A program made the translations under genes and the position numbers. Of a DNA stretch of 11,997 nt, positions 5,648-11,997 are shown in pieces. The DNA comes from JAFGPF01 sp964409485. GTDB taxonomy: Bacteria > Chloroflexota > Dehalococcoidia > Dehalococcoidales > RBG-16-60-22. The notes beneath the pieces are model-generated. The model saw only the letters and a program-made list of their open reading frames with translations. It was not told the DNA's origin and ran no database searches. Position 1 is the first letter of the stretch. Every line of letters starts with the position of its first letter. The DNA is taken from NCBI GenBank assembly GCA_964409485.1, contig CAYPDM010000049.1, positions 1 to 11,997 on the forward strand, written 5' to 3'.

Positions 5648-6728
5648 TATCGGTAAATTATTTACCGTAACCAGTTTCGGGGAAAGCCACGGTAAGTGCG
5701 TGGGGATTATCATCGATGGATGCCCCGCCGGTCTGCCGCTCGCCGGAGAGGATATCCAGCCAGAACTGGACAGGCGCCGTGCCGGCGGGAGCACGGCATC
5801 AACCCCGCGGCGGGAGAAGGATAAGGTCGAAATTCTGGCCGGTGTCGGCGACGGTTATACTACCGGCGCGCCCGTGTGCCTGATGATAAGGAATGAGGAT
5901 ATTGACGATACCGTTTACGAGGACATCAGGTTCAAGCTGCGACCGGGACATGCCGACTACACCACCCATATGAAATACGGCGGTTTCAACGACTGGCGCG
6001 GCGGGGGCAGGTTTTCCGGCAGGATTACCGCTACTTTCGTCATGGCCGGCGCCGTGGCCGGGAAGTTACTGGATACACTCGGTATTGAAATCGTCGCGCA
6101 CACGGTGGAAATCGGCGGCGTTGCCGCCGGCCCCGTGAAATATGATGAGATAAAGAAGAAGGCCGGGGCCGACCCGCTTTATTGCGCCGACCCCGCCACC
6201 TCGAAGAAAATGACCGGCCTTATCGAGAGTACGAAACAGGCCGGCGACAGTCTCGGGGGTATTATCGAGGGCATCGCCCTCAACGTGCCGGTCGGACTGG
6301 GCGAGCCGGTCTTCGATAGACTCGACGGAGAACTGGCTAAAGCGCTGCTCGCCATACCGGCGGTCAAGGGAGTGGAATTCGGCGCCGGTTTTGCGTCGGC
6401 CCGTAAAAAAGGTTTGGAGAATAATGACGCGTTTGTCATTCAGGATGGAAAAGTCGCTACAGCAACCAATAACGCCGGCGGGATTCTCGGCGGCATCAGC
6501 AACGGCATGCCGGTAGTGGTCAGGGTAGCCGTCAAGCCCACCTCCTCAATCGCCCGGGTGCAGAAAACCGTCGATATACAGAAGATGGAAAGTACCGATA
6601 TAAAAATAGAGGGCAGGCATGATGTCTGCATCGTCCCCAGGGCGGTGCCGGTGGTTAAAGCCATGATGGCGGTAACGCTCTGCGATTTCGCCGTGAGGGC
6701 GGGCCTGATTCCGAGGGTATTAAAATGA
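5637..6728 (+). CDS. aroC: Chorismate synthase
   Basis: AroC removes phosphate from EPSP to form chorismate, using reduced FMN as a transient electron donor. The 363-residue length is typical. Signatures are GESHGKCVGIIIDGCPAGLP (15-34) with His18, RPGHADYT (102-109) with His105, RGGGRFSGRITA (121-132), and GRHDVCIVPRAVPV (326-339) with Asp329. The KYGGFNDWRGGGRFSGR segment differs from the RDYRGGGRSSARET of E. coli but resembles versions in other anaerobes. It carries no flavin reductase domain, so reduced FMN must come from elsewhere. The ATG overlaps aroA by 11 bases, with GGAGGTGG ending 6 bases before it. The stop overlaps pheA as ATGA. Confidence 0.98.
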   Translation: MQNSIGKLFTVTSFGESHGKCVGIIIDGCPAGLPLAGEDIQPELDRRRAGGSTASTPRREKDKVEILAGVGDGYTTGAPVCLMIRNEDIDDTVYEDIRFKLRPGHADYTTHMKYGGFNDWRGGGRFSGRITATFVMAGAVAGKLLDTLGIEIVAHTVEIGGVAAGPVKYDEIKKKAGADPLYCADPATSKKMTGLIESTKQAGDSLGGIIEGIALNVPVGLGEPVFDRLDGELAKALLAIPAVKGVEFGAGFASARKKGLENNDAFVIQDGKVATATNNAGGILGGISNGMPVVVRVAVKPTSSIARVQKTVDIQKMESTDIKIEGRHDVCIVPRAVPVVKAMMAVTLCDFAVRAGLIPRVLK

Positions 6729-7792
6729 ACCTTGACGACTTAAGAAAGAAGATTGATGAACTGGACTCCAAACTGGTAGAGCTTATCGGCGAGAGGATAA
6801 AAATAGCCGAAGAAATAGGCCGGGGCAAGAAAGAGGAGAGTCGGCTCATCGAGGACCGGGAAAGGGAGTTAAAGGTCCTGCGTAACGTCCGCAAGATGGC
6901 GCGGGATGAGGATATAAGCCCCAGCGACATGGAAAATATCTACCGCAATATCATAGACGCCTGCCGTAAAATCCAGGGGGTGGCCGTGGCTTACCAGGGC
7001 GAGCCGGGCGCTTATACGGAGGAGGCCGCCTTTCGCTTTTTTGGGAAATCCACCAAGGGCGTGCCTCGCGAAAGCCTCGACGAGGTTTTCGAAGCGGTGG
7101 AAGTCGGCGAGGTGCCCTTCGCCATGGTACCGGTAGAGAACTCCCTGGAGGGGAGCATCACCAGAGTGTACGACCTCCTGCCGGACTCGCCCCTGATGGT
7201 CTGCGGCGAGACGGAGATGCGCATCAGCCACTGTCTGATAGCCATCGAGGGTGCCACCCTGGACACCGTTAAAACGGTCTATTCCCACCCGCAGGCGCTA
7301 GGCCAGTGCCGTAATTTCCTGAACCACCTGGACTGCGAGCTTATACCCGCCTCGGATACGGCGGGCAGCGTCAGGGTGATAAAAGAACAGGGACTGCCGG
7401 ATAGTGCTGCCGTTGCCAGCGCCAGAGCCGCCGAAATCTATGGCATGAAAATAATCGCCCGGGAAATAGAGGACAACCCGCATAACTATACCCGGTTCTT
7501 TATACTGTCTAAAGAGGACTCGCCGCCCACGGGCAACGATAAGACATCCATCGTCTTTTCACTCAAGCATAAGCCGGGGGCGCTGTACGACTGCCTCCGG
7601 GAGTTCGCCTCCCGTGAGGTAAACCTTACCAAGCTGGAATCACGGCCCACTCGCAACCAGCCCTGGGAATACAACTTCTACATGGACTTCTCCGGCCACC
7701 GCGAGGAAAAGGGAATCGGCGAGGCTTTAAAATCGCTGGAAGAGCACGTGGTATACGTAAAAATCCTGGGGTCTTACCCCAGGGCAAGATAG
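6725..7792 (+). CDS. pheA: Bifunctional chorismate mutase / prephenate dehydratase (P-protein)
   Basis: It converts chorismate to prephenate and then to phenylpyruvate, committing flux to phenylalanine. Residues 1-83 form an AroQ-type helical mutase (MNLDDLRKKIDELDSKLVEL, then the ERIKIAEEIG helix). Residues 86-262 are the dehydratase, with YQGEPGAYTEEAA, PVENSLEGSI (136-145), YSHPQALGQC and the catalytic TRF at 256-258. Residues 273-355 are an ACT domain with PGALYD (284-289) and ESRPTR (305-310), the regions that bind phenylalanine in known P-proteins, so feedback inhibition is expected. ATGA overlap with aroC (4 bases) indicates coupling. Its last codons contain a GC-rich hairpin that serves as terminator for the opposite strand. 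It ends the operon; no tyrA follows. Confidence 0.97.
   Translation: MNLDDLRKKIDELDSKLVELIGERIKIAEEIGRGKKEESRLIEDRERELKVLRNVRKMARDEDISPSDMENIYRNIIDACRKIQGVAVAYQGEPGAYTEEAAFRFFGKSTKGVPRESLDEVFEAVEVGEVPFAMVPVENSLEGSITRVYDLLPDSPLMVCGETEMRISHCLIAIEGATLDTVKTVYSHPQALGQCRNFLNHLDCELIPASDTAGSVRVIKEQGLPDSAAVASARAAEIYGMKIIAREIEDNPHNYTRFFILSKEDSPPTGNDKTSIVFSLKHKPGALYDCLREFASREVNLTKLESRPTRNQPWEYNFYMDFSGHREEKGIGEALKSLEEHVVYVKILGSYPRAR
7759..7783 (-). terminator. Intrinsic terminator of the minus-strand gene, nested in pheA
   Basis: The perfect inverted repeat CCTGGGGT (7765-7772) / ACCCCAGG (7776-7783) has a 3-base loop. Read on the minus strand it is followed by ATTTTT (7764-7759), a standard intrinsic terminator about 25 bases after the stop of the 113-residue gene. 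On the plus strand the hairpin is followed by GCAAGATAG with no T-tract, so it should end only minus-strand transcription. It encodes LGSYPR near the PheA C-terminus. Confidence 0.6.
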
Positions 7793-7807
7793 CAGCAGGA
7801 TTACAGG

Positions 7808-8149
7808 TTATTCCTCCGGTTCGTAGGACTTGAAGATAAAATCTATATCTTCCTGCAAGGCGGCCAGCTTCTCCTTCGGGAAAAGCTTCTCGTCGACATC
7901 AATCATCAGCTTCGTCTCGCCCCTGGCCGCGCCGACCACGTGCACGCGCAGGCACTCTTTTTCCGCTTTATCTTTGACGTTGAAAATCAAGGTGCCGCGT
8001 GAGACAAATGAAGCCGATTCGTCCGGCAGGGTATAGGTCTCCATCTTATTCTCGCCCAGGCTGGCCCCCTGCTTAAGAGTGAAATCCCTTATCTCCGCAT
8101 AAAGCAACTCGGGATTGACCTCTTGGTATGTTTTTCTGATTTTTATCAT
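7808..8149 (-). CDS. Uncharacterised 113-residue soluble protein
   Basis: I do not recognise this family. The protein is small, soluble and highly charged, begins MIKIRKTYQEVNPELLYAEI and ends FKSYEPEE. There is no signal peptide, membrane segment or metal-binding motif, and a single Cys (in ECLRVHVV). The order of hydrophobic and polar stretches suggests mixed alpha/beta: a short strand and helix, several strands (SFVSRGTLIFNVKDK, LRVHVVGAARG, TKLMIDVDE), and a long C-terminal helix (EKLAALQEDIDFIFKSY). It is real rather than a shadow: AGGGAG lies 9 bases before the ATG, a plausible promoter lies just upstream, and a terminator lies just after the stop. It is convergent with pheA and divergent from the oxidoreductase, so its job cannot be read from context. 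Confidence 0.75.
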   Translation of the reverse strand: MIKIRKTYQEVNPELLYAEIRDFTLKQGASLGENKMETYTLPDESASFVSRGTLIFNVKDKAEKECLRVHVVGAARGETKLMIDVDEKLFPKEKLAALQEDIDFIFKSYEPEE

Positions 8150-8175
8150 GGTATTTTTCTCCCTGTCCTGATATT

Positions 8176-8204
8176 ATGATAAGTCTTTGCCCGTCTTTCT
8201 TCAA
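8176..8204 (-). promoter_or_regulatory. Promoter of the 113-residue gene
   Basis: Minus-strand TTGAAG (8204-8199; 4 of 6) and TATCAT (8181-8176; 5 of 6) are separated by exactly 17 bases. Transcription would begin near 8169, giving a leader of about 20 bases that contains the AGGGAG Shine-Dalgarno. Confidence 0.5.
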
Positions 8205-8227
8205 GTGGCGAGTCTGTCAACCGGGCT

Positions 8228-8240
8228 AAGGTAATACCTT
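8228..8240. promoter_or_regulatory. Palindrome AAGGTA-A-TACCTT, possible operator
   Basis: Perfect 6-bp inverted arms around one central A, followed by an alternating TA run (8241-8250). It lies between the two divergent promoters, about 24 bases behind the minus-strand -35 and 38 behind the plus-strand -35. This is a reasonable place for a dimeric regulator, but I cannot assign it to any known regulator family. Confidence 0.3.
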
Positions 8241-8278
8241 TTATATATATACAAGGTGTCATCGGCATGACGCGGGTC

Positions 8279-8307
8279 TTGAATTGTGTGCCGTTTAATG
8301 CTAAAGT
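8279..8307 (+). promoter_or_regulatory. Candidate promoter of the FeS/FAD oxidoreductase gene
   Basis: TTGAAT (8279-8284) and TAAAGT (8302-8307) are spaced by 17 bases, with TGC directly before the -10 giving an extended -10 like that of the rpsL promoter. Predicted start is near 8314, leaving a leader of about 80 bases that includes the hairpin and T-tract before the ATG. Confidence 0.4.
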
Positions 8308-8354
8308 TTATACGGTGCGAAACGCAGCGATTCATGAAATCAGAACCGGGAGGT

Positions 8355-8387
8355 AGCTATCCTTACAATTTGAAGGGTAGCTTTTTT
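8355..8387 (+). terminator. Terminator-like hairpin just before the oxidoreductase start
   Basis: AGCTATCCTT (8355-8364) pairs with AAGGGTAGCT (8373-8382): 10 bp with one U-G pair and an 8-base loop, followed by six T (8382-8387). The ATG is only 7 bases beyond the T-run. This is a standard intrinsic-terminator form. It may be an attenuator in the oxidoreductase leader, the distal terminator of plus-strand transcripts leaving pheA, or a fold that brings the upstream GGGAGGT (8348-8354) close to the ATG. The stem is moderate in GC, so termination may be partial. Confidence 0.5.
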
Positions 8388-8394
8388 CACGCTT

Positions 8395-10626
8395 ATGGCC
8401 GAGAAGATTAAACTGACGATTGATGGTAATGACGTAGAAGTAGAGAAGGGTATTACCGTATTACAGGCGGCGCAGAGCGCCGGTATCTATATACCCACCC
8501 TCTGCTACCACCCCGACCTGCAGCCCTACGGCGGCTGCCGGCTCTGTATCGTGGAAATTGAGAATATGCGCGGCCTGCCTACTTCCTGTACTACGCCGGC
8601 GACCGAAGGAATGGTGGTAACGACCCATACGGAGAAACTGCAGGAATTAAGACGGTCGTTCCTCCAGCTGATTTTAACGGAACACCCCAACGCCTGTTTG
8701 ACCTGCCATCGGCGGGAACGCTGCGGTCCTTATGATATCTGCCTGCGCAACGTGGCTGTTACCGAGCGCTGCGTCAGCTGCCCCAACAACGGACAGTGCG
8801 AACTTCAGTATCTGGTGGATTACATCGGTCTTAGAGAAGTAGAGCTTCCTTATAAATATAAAGAGCTGCCTGTGGACTATAGTCGCGAGCCTCTCATCAA
8901 GCGCGATTATAATCTCTGCATCCTCTGCGGAAGGTGCGTGCAGGTGTGCGCGGATGTCAGGGGAATCGGCGCGGTGAGCTTTATCCACCGGGGATTCGAG
9001 ACGGTGGTCGGCACGGCGTTCGACCGTCCGCTGCAGGACTCGGGCTGCCGTTTCTGCGGCGCCTGCGTCGAGGTCTGCCCGACCGGCGCGCTGACGGATA
9101 TGGGGTCGGAGTACGAGCCTGAAAGAGACCCCGAGGAACTGGCGGTGCCATGCAGGTACGCCTGTCCGGCGGGCATCAATGTGCCCCTCTACGTTTACCT
9201 CATCGGCGAGGGGAAGTACCAGGAGGCGCTCTCCATCATCAGGGAGAAGGTACCCTTCCCCGGGGTGCTGGGGAGGGTCTGTATTCACCCCTGCGAGGAG
9301 GCGTGCCGCCGCGAGGCCCTGAACGAGCCTATCTCTATCAGGTTTATGAAGCGTTTCGTCACCGACCGGGATACCGGCGATTGGAAGAAGTATTCCCGGC
9401 ACCTGCCGAAAACGGATAAGAAGGTGGCCGTCGTCGGCTCCGGGCCGGCGGGACTGACCGCCGGATATTACCTGGCGAAAGCAGGGCATACGGTAACCGT
9501 ATACGAGCAGTTCTCTAAAGCGGGAGGCATGATGCGTGTCGGCATTCCCGACTATCGCCTGCCGCCGGCAGTGCTCGACTCCGAAATCGAAGAAATAAAG
9601 AGCGCCGGTGTTGACATAAAGCTGAATACCAGGGTTGAATCCGTGGACTGGCTTTTCGAGCAGGGGCACGACGCCGTCTTCCTGGGGCCGGGGGCGCATA
9701 AAGGCATGACCCTGGGCGTAGAGGGCGACGACCTGCCCGGCGTTTTCGACGGAGCTTCGTTTTTAAGAGATGCCAATCTCGGTGTTAAAGTGGATGTGGG
9801 CAAAAAAGTAGCCGTTATCGGCGGGGGCAACGTGGCCATCGATAGCGCGCGGGTAGCCCTGCGTCTCGACGCTAAAGATGTAACCATTATCTACCGCCGC
9901 ACCCGCGCCGAAATGCCGGCCAGTCCCGAGGAAGTCGAGGCGGCGCTGGAGGAGGGGATAAAGATAGAATTCCTCACCGGGCATCTCAAGGTAAGACAGG
10001 AAAGCGGACACCTGGTCATGACCTGCAATCGCAATCGACTGGGCGAGCCGGACGCCAGCGGGCGCCGGCGTCCGGTAGCAATAAAAGGCAGCGAGTTCGA
10101 TGTGGAATATGATTCTATAATCGGCGCCATCGGCCAGAGGCCGGATATACCGCAAGATTTTAAAGTCAAGACCGGCCGGGGCAATACAATCCAGGCCGAA
10201 CCGGAGACAATGGCGACAAGTCGGCAGGGTATCTGGGCGGGTGGTGACGCCGTTACCGGGCCGGACTCGGTCATCAGGGCCATCGCCGCCGGAAGAAGGG
10301 CGGCTGTGTCAATCGATAAATATCTGGGCGGCAGCGGCATTATCGACGAAGAGTTAACCCGCGAACGTGAAATCAGCATTTGCGCCGGCATGACGGCAGA
10401 GGACTTTCACGGTAAGACGCGGGTGCAAATGCCGTGCCTGCCGCCGGAGAAGGTCATTAATAACTTTGACGAGGTAGAGCTGGGGCTGCCGGAAGAGGGG
10501 ACTATCGCCGAGGGCAAACGGTGCCTGCAGTGCGGTGTCAGACTGCAAATATCTCCGGCGCCGCTGCCGCCGGGGGCGTGTCTGAAGAAGACCAGGCAGT
10601 CCGGTAAGGTAGAATCCGTCGCTTGA
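8395..10626 (+). CDS. Multi-cluster iron-sulfur / FAD NAD(P)H oxidoreductase (NuoG-like N-terminus fused to GltD/NfnB-like domain)
   Basis: This 743-residue cytoplasmic redox protein has, in order: a plant-type [2Fe-2S] domain with Cys37, 48, 51, 65; a NuoG-like His-Cys3 site with His97, Cys101, 104, 110; a further Cys set 116, 126, 129, 135 ending CELQ; two ferredoxin 4Fe-4S motifs (Cys175/178/181/185 and Cys218/221/224/228); a GltD-type FeS region (Cys253, 257, 296, 300, 304); an FAD site VVGSGPAGLTAGYYL (346-360); a pyridine-nucleotide site VIGGGNVAIDSA (474-485) followed by YRRTRAEMPA; the FAD-closing GIWAGGDAV; and a C-terminal RCLQCG. This layout occurs in formate dehydrogenase-associated and other electron-transfer subunits of anaerobes that pass electrons between NAD(P)H and ferredoxin. 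No partner is adjacent, so the true acceptor is unknown. ATG 8395 is the only start after an in-frame TGA at 8371; the best Shine-Dalgarno, GGGAGGT, is 40 bases away across a hairpin. Confidence 0.9.
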   Translation: MAEKIKLTIDGNDVEVEKGITVLQAAQSAGIYIPTLCYHPDLQPYGGCRLCIVEIENMRGLPTSCTTPATEGMVVTTHTEKLQELRRSFLQLILTEHPNACLTCHRRERCGPYDICLRNVAVTERCVSCPNNGQCELQYLVDYIGLREVELPYKYKELPVDYSREPLIKRDYNLCILCGRCVQVCADVRGIGAVSFIHRGFETVVGTAFDRPLQDSGCRFCGACVEVCPTGALTDMGSEYEPERDPEELAVPCRYACPAGINVPLYVYLIGEGKYQEALSIIREKVPFPGVLGRVCIHPCEEACRREALNEPISIRFMKRFVTDRDTGDWKKYSRHLPKTDKKVAVVGSGPAGLTAGYYLAKAGHTVTVYEQFSKAGGMMRVGIPDYRLPPAVLDSEIEEIKSAGVDIKLNTRVESVDWLFEQGHDAVFLGPGAHKGMTLGVEGDDLPGVFDGASFLRDANLGVKVDVGKKVAVIGGGNVAIDSARVALRLDAKDVTIIYRRTRAEMPASPEEVEAALEEGIKIEFLTGHLKVRQESGHLVMTCNRNRLGEPDASGRRRPVAIKGSEFDVEYDSIIGAIGQRPDIPQDFKVKTGRGNTIQAEPETMATSRQGIWAGGDAVTGPDSVIRAIAAGRRAAVSIDKYLGGSGIIDEELTREREISICAGMTAEDFHGKTRVQMPCLPPEKVINNFDEVELGLPEEGTIAEGKRCLQCGVRLQISPAPLPPGACLKKTRQSGKVESVA

Positions 10627-10715
10627 GCTTTCTATAAAACCTCCCGACCGATTAATCTATATTTCTACTCGGATATCGGGTATAGCCGTTTATTTTTACC
10701 GGAAAAAAGTTTGAA

Positions 10716-11997
10716 ATGAAAGACAATCCCCAGGGCGCCGTAAAAAGATATATCGTACTCATTGTATCCACGGTAACGGCTTTCATCATGCCGTTCCTAT
10801 CGGCGGCGGTGAATGTAGCCCTGCCGACCATAGGACGGGAATTCGCTATGGAAGCGGTGGTGATGACGTGGGTCAGCACGATATTCTTCCTGTCAATCGC
10901 CATGGTCCAGGTACCCTGCGGGCGGCTCGCCGATATTTACGGACGTAAAAAACTCTTTGTTATCGGGCTGCTGGTGACCATCTTTGCCTCTTTCTTCGGG
11001 GCGTTTACCGACTCGGTTGTCATGCTGCTTATCAGTATGGCTTTACTGGGAATGGGCGCCGGGATAACCTTCAATAACAGCATCTCCATCCTGACCTCGG
11101 TGTTCCCCGACGATATGAGGGGACGGGTTCTGGGGATAAGCACGGCCGGAACGTATATCGGGCTTTCAATGGGGCCGTTTATCGGCGGGGTTCTCACCGG
11201 TTTATTCGGCTGGCAGAGTATTTTCATACTCGCCGGTATCCTTAATATAATACTACTGGCGCTCGTTTTCTACGCTCTAAAGGGCGAGTGGCGTGAGGCG
11301 GAAGGCGAAAAATTCGACTATATCGGTTCGATTACTTACGCCGTTTCCATAGCCCTGTTCATATACGGCTTCTCCTCTCTGCCCAGTGTTCTCGGCATAG
11401 TCCTGTTTTTACTGGGTGTGGTGGGTATGATGTTCTTTGCCCGCTGGGAAGCGAGGGTGGAAAGTCCCATCTTCGACCTCAAACTTTTCAGTGAGAACAA
11501 GGTCTTTTTCTTCTCTAATATGGCGATGTTTATCTCCTATATCGCTACTTTTGCCGTGAGTTTCTTGCTGAATCTTTACCTGCAATATATTAAAGGTCTT
11601 GCGCCGCAGACGGCCGGCCTGGTGTTAATCGTCGCCTCGGTGCTGATGGCGATTATGACGCCGATTTCCGGGCGGATTTCGGATAAAATAGAACCGAGGC
11701 TGGTGGCCTCGGTGGGGATGTCGTTCAGCTGTGTGGCGCTGCTGCTGCTCATATTTTTAAACGACGGCACCATGCTGTGGTTTATCATCGTCGCGCTGGC
11801 TATCAACGGTCTGGGTATCGGGATTTTCTCGTCGCCGAATACCAACGCTATTATGGGGTCGGTGGAAAGAAAGTCGCTGGGGGTGGCCGCCGGTATGCTG
11901 GGAACGATGCGGACGGCCGGGATGATGGTCAGCATGGGCATCATGATGATAATATTTTCGCTGTTTATCGGCCAGGCCGAGATTACCCCGGAGCGCT
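10716..11997 (+). CDS. Major facilitator transporter, DHA2-like (3' end cut by window edge)
   Basis: The frame is open from ATG 10716 to the window end (427 codons so far, no stop). It encodes a polytopic membrane protein with about 13 hydrophobic segments visible, fitting the 14-helix DHA2 (EmrB/QacA-like) drug:H+ antiporter family. Motif A is GRLADIYGRKKLF at 69-81. Motif C, typical of antiporters, is GTYIGLSMGPFIGG at 145-158. SPIFDLKLF (250-258) and the late SPNTNAIMGSV block (373-383) are also family-typical. The segment where motif B would carry a conserved Arg reads ISMALLGMGAG (106-116) and lacks it. GGA about 12 bases upstream is a weak Shine-Dalgarno. It follows the oxidoreductase after 89 bases; I see no strong promoter or terminator in that gap. 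Substrate is unknown; efflux is inferred from the family. Confidence 0.9.
   Translation, partial: MKDNPQGAVKRYIVLIVSTVTAFIMPFLSAAVNVALPTIGREFAMEAVVMTWVSTIFFLSIAMVQVPCGRLADIYGRKKLFVIGLLVTIFASFFGAFTDSVVMLLISMALLGMGAGITFNNSISILTSVFPDDMRGRVLGISTAGTYIGLSMGPFIGGVLTGLFGWQSIFILAGILNIILLALVFYALKGEWREAEGEKFDYIGSITYAVSIALFIYGFSSLPSVLGIVLFLLGVVGMMFFARWEARVESPIFDLKLFSENKVFFFSNMAMFISYIATFAVSFLLNLYLQYIKGLAPQTAGLVLIVASVLMAIMTPISGRISDKIEPRLVASVGMSFSCVALLLLIFLNDGTMLWFIIVALAINGLGIGIFSSPNTNAIMGSVERKSLGVAAGMLGTMRTAGMMVSMGIMMIIFSLFIGQAEITPER

Noticed and set aside
5982..6032. AroC segment GGFNDWRGGGRFSGRITA differs from the E. coli motif
   Set aside because: Similar variants are common in chorismate synthases of anaerobes, and the catalytic His and Asp residues are all present, so I treat it as normal variation.
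8674..9699. A 341-codon open frame on the minus strand, and a 276-codon one at 1162-1992
   Set aside because: Both lie opposite strongly motif-supported genes (the FeS/FAD oxidoreductase and aroB) and have no family features of their own.
10643..10680. Possible hairpin CCCGA-CCGA / TCGG-TCGGG between the oxidoreductase and transporter genes
   Set aside because: Only 5 plus 4 bp with a bulge and a 17-base loop, and no clean T-run follows; too weak to call a terminator. No promoter with acceptable boxes and spacing was found in this gap either.

Overview
The window looks like a bacterial chromosome segment, most likely from the phylum Chloroflexota and plausibly the class Dehalococcoidia. Three things suggest this: an S12 protein with a 14-residue insertion (also known in Firmicutes), one compact shikimate operon in the order aroB-aroD-aroE-aroK-aroA-aroC-pheA, and a large FeS/FAD oxidoreductase of the kind found in anaerobes. 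The placement is inference; no 16S rRNA is present. I found no mobile elements, CRISPR array, tRNA or rRNA.

Layout: (1) 1-910, minus strand: the start of a str operon, rpsL (S12) then rpsG (S7, which loses its last codon and stop at the window edge). Its promoter and a leader hairpin with a UACG tetraloop lie at 940-1070. (2) 911-1200: a divergent regulatory region. On the plus strand it holds a possible 20-codon leader ORF rich in Tyr and Cys, and a long helix pairing part of that ORF with the bases just before the aroB start. (3) 1201-7792, plus strand: seven aromatic-biosynthesis genes in which every neighbour overlaps the next by 4-14 bases. They cover all steps from DAHP to chorismate and on to phenylpyruvate. 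DAHP synthase (step 1) and prephenate dehydrogenase (tyrosine branch) are not in the window. (4) 7808-8149, minus strand: a 113-residue protein I do not recognise, with its own promoter and an intrinsic terminator that lies inside the 3' end of pheA. (5) 8150-8394: a second divergent control region with a 13-bp palindrome, a promoter on each strand, and a hairpin plus T-tract just before the next start codon. (6) 8395-10626, plus strand: a 743-residue iron-sulfur flavoprotein joining a NuoG-like N-terminus to a GltD/NfnB-like pyridine-nucleotide oxidoreductase. (7) 10716 to the window end, plus strand: a DHA2-type major facilitator transporter, cut by the edge.

How it works together: the shikimate enzymes form one transcription and translation unit. 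The final gene is a fused chorismate mutase/prephenate dehydratase with an ACT domain, so phenylalanine feedback probably acts there. The most interesting parts are non-coding: the aroB leader, the hairpin between Shine-Dalgarno and start codon of the oxidoreductase, and the terminator nested in pheA. In the proteins, the notable points are an acidic insertion and an alanine at the glyphosate-determining position of AroA, and an extra cysteine quartet in the oxidoreductase.
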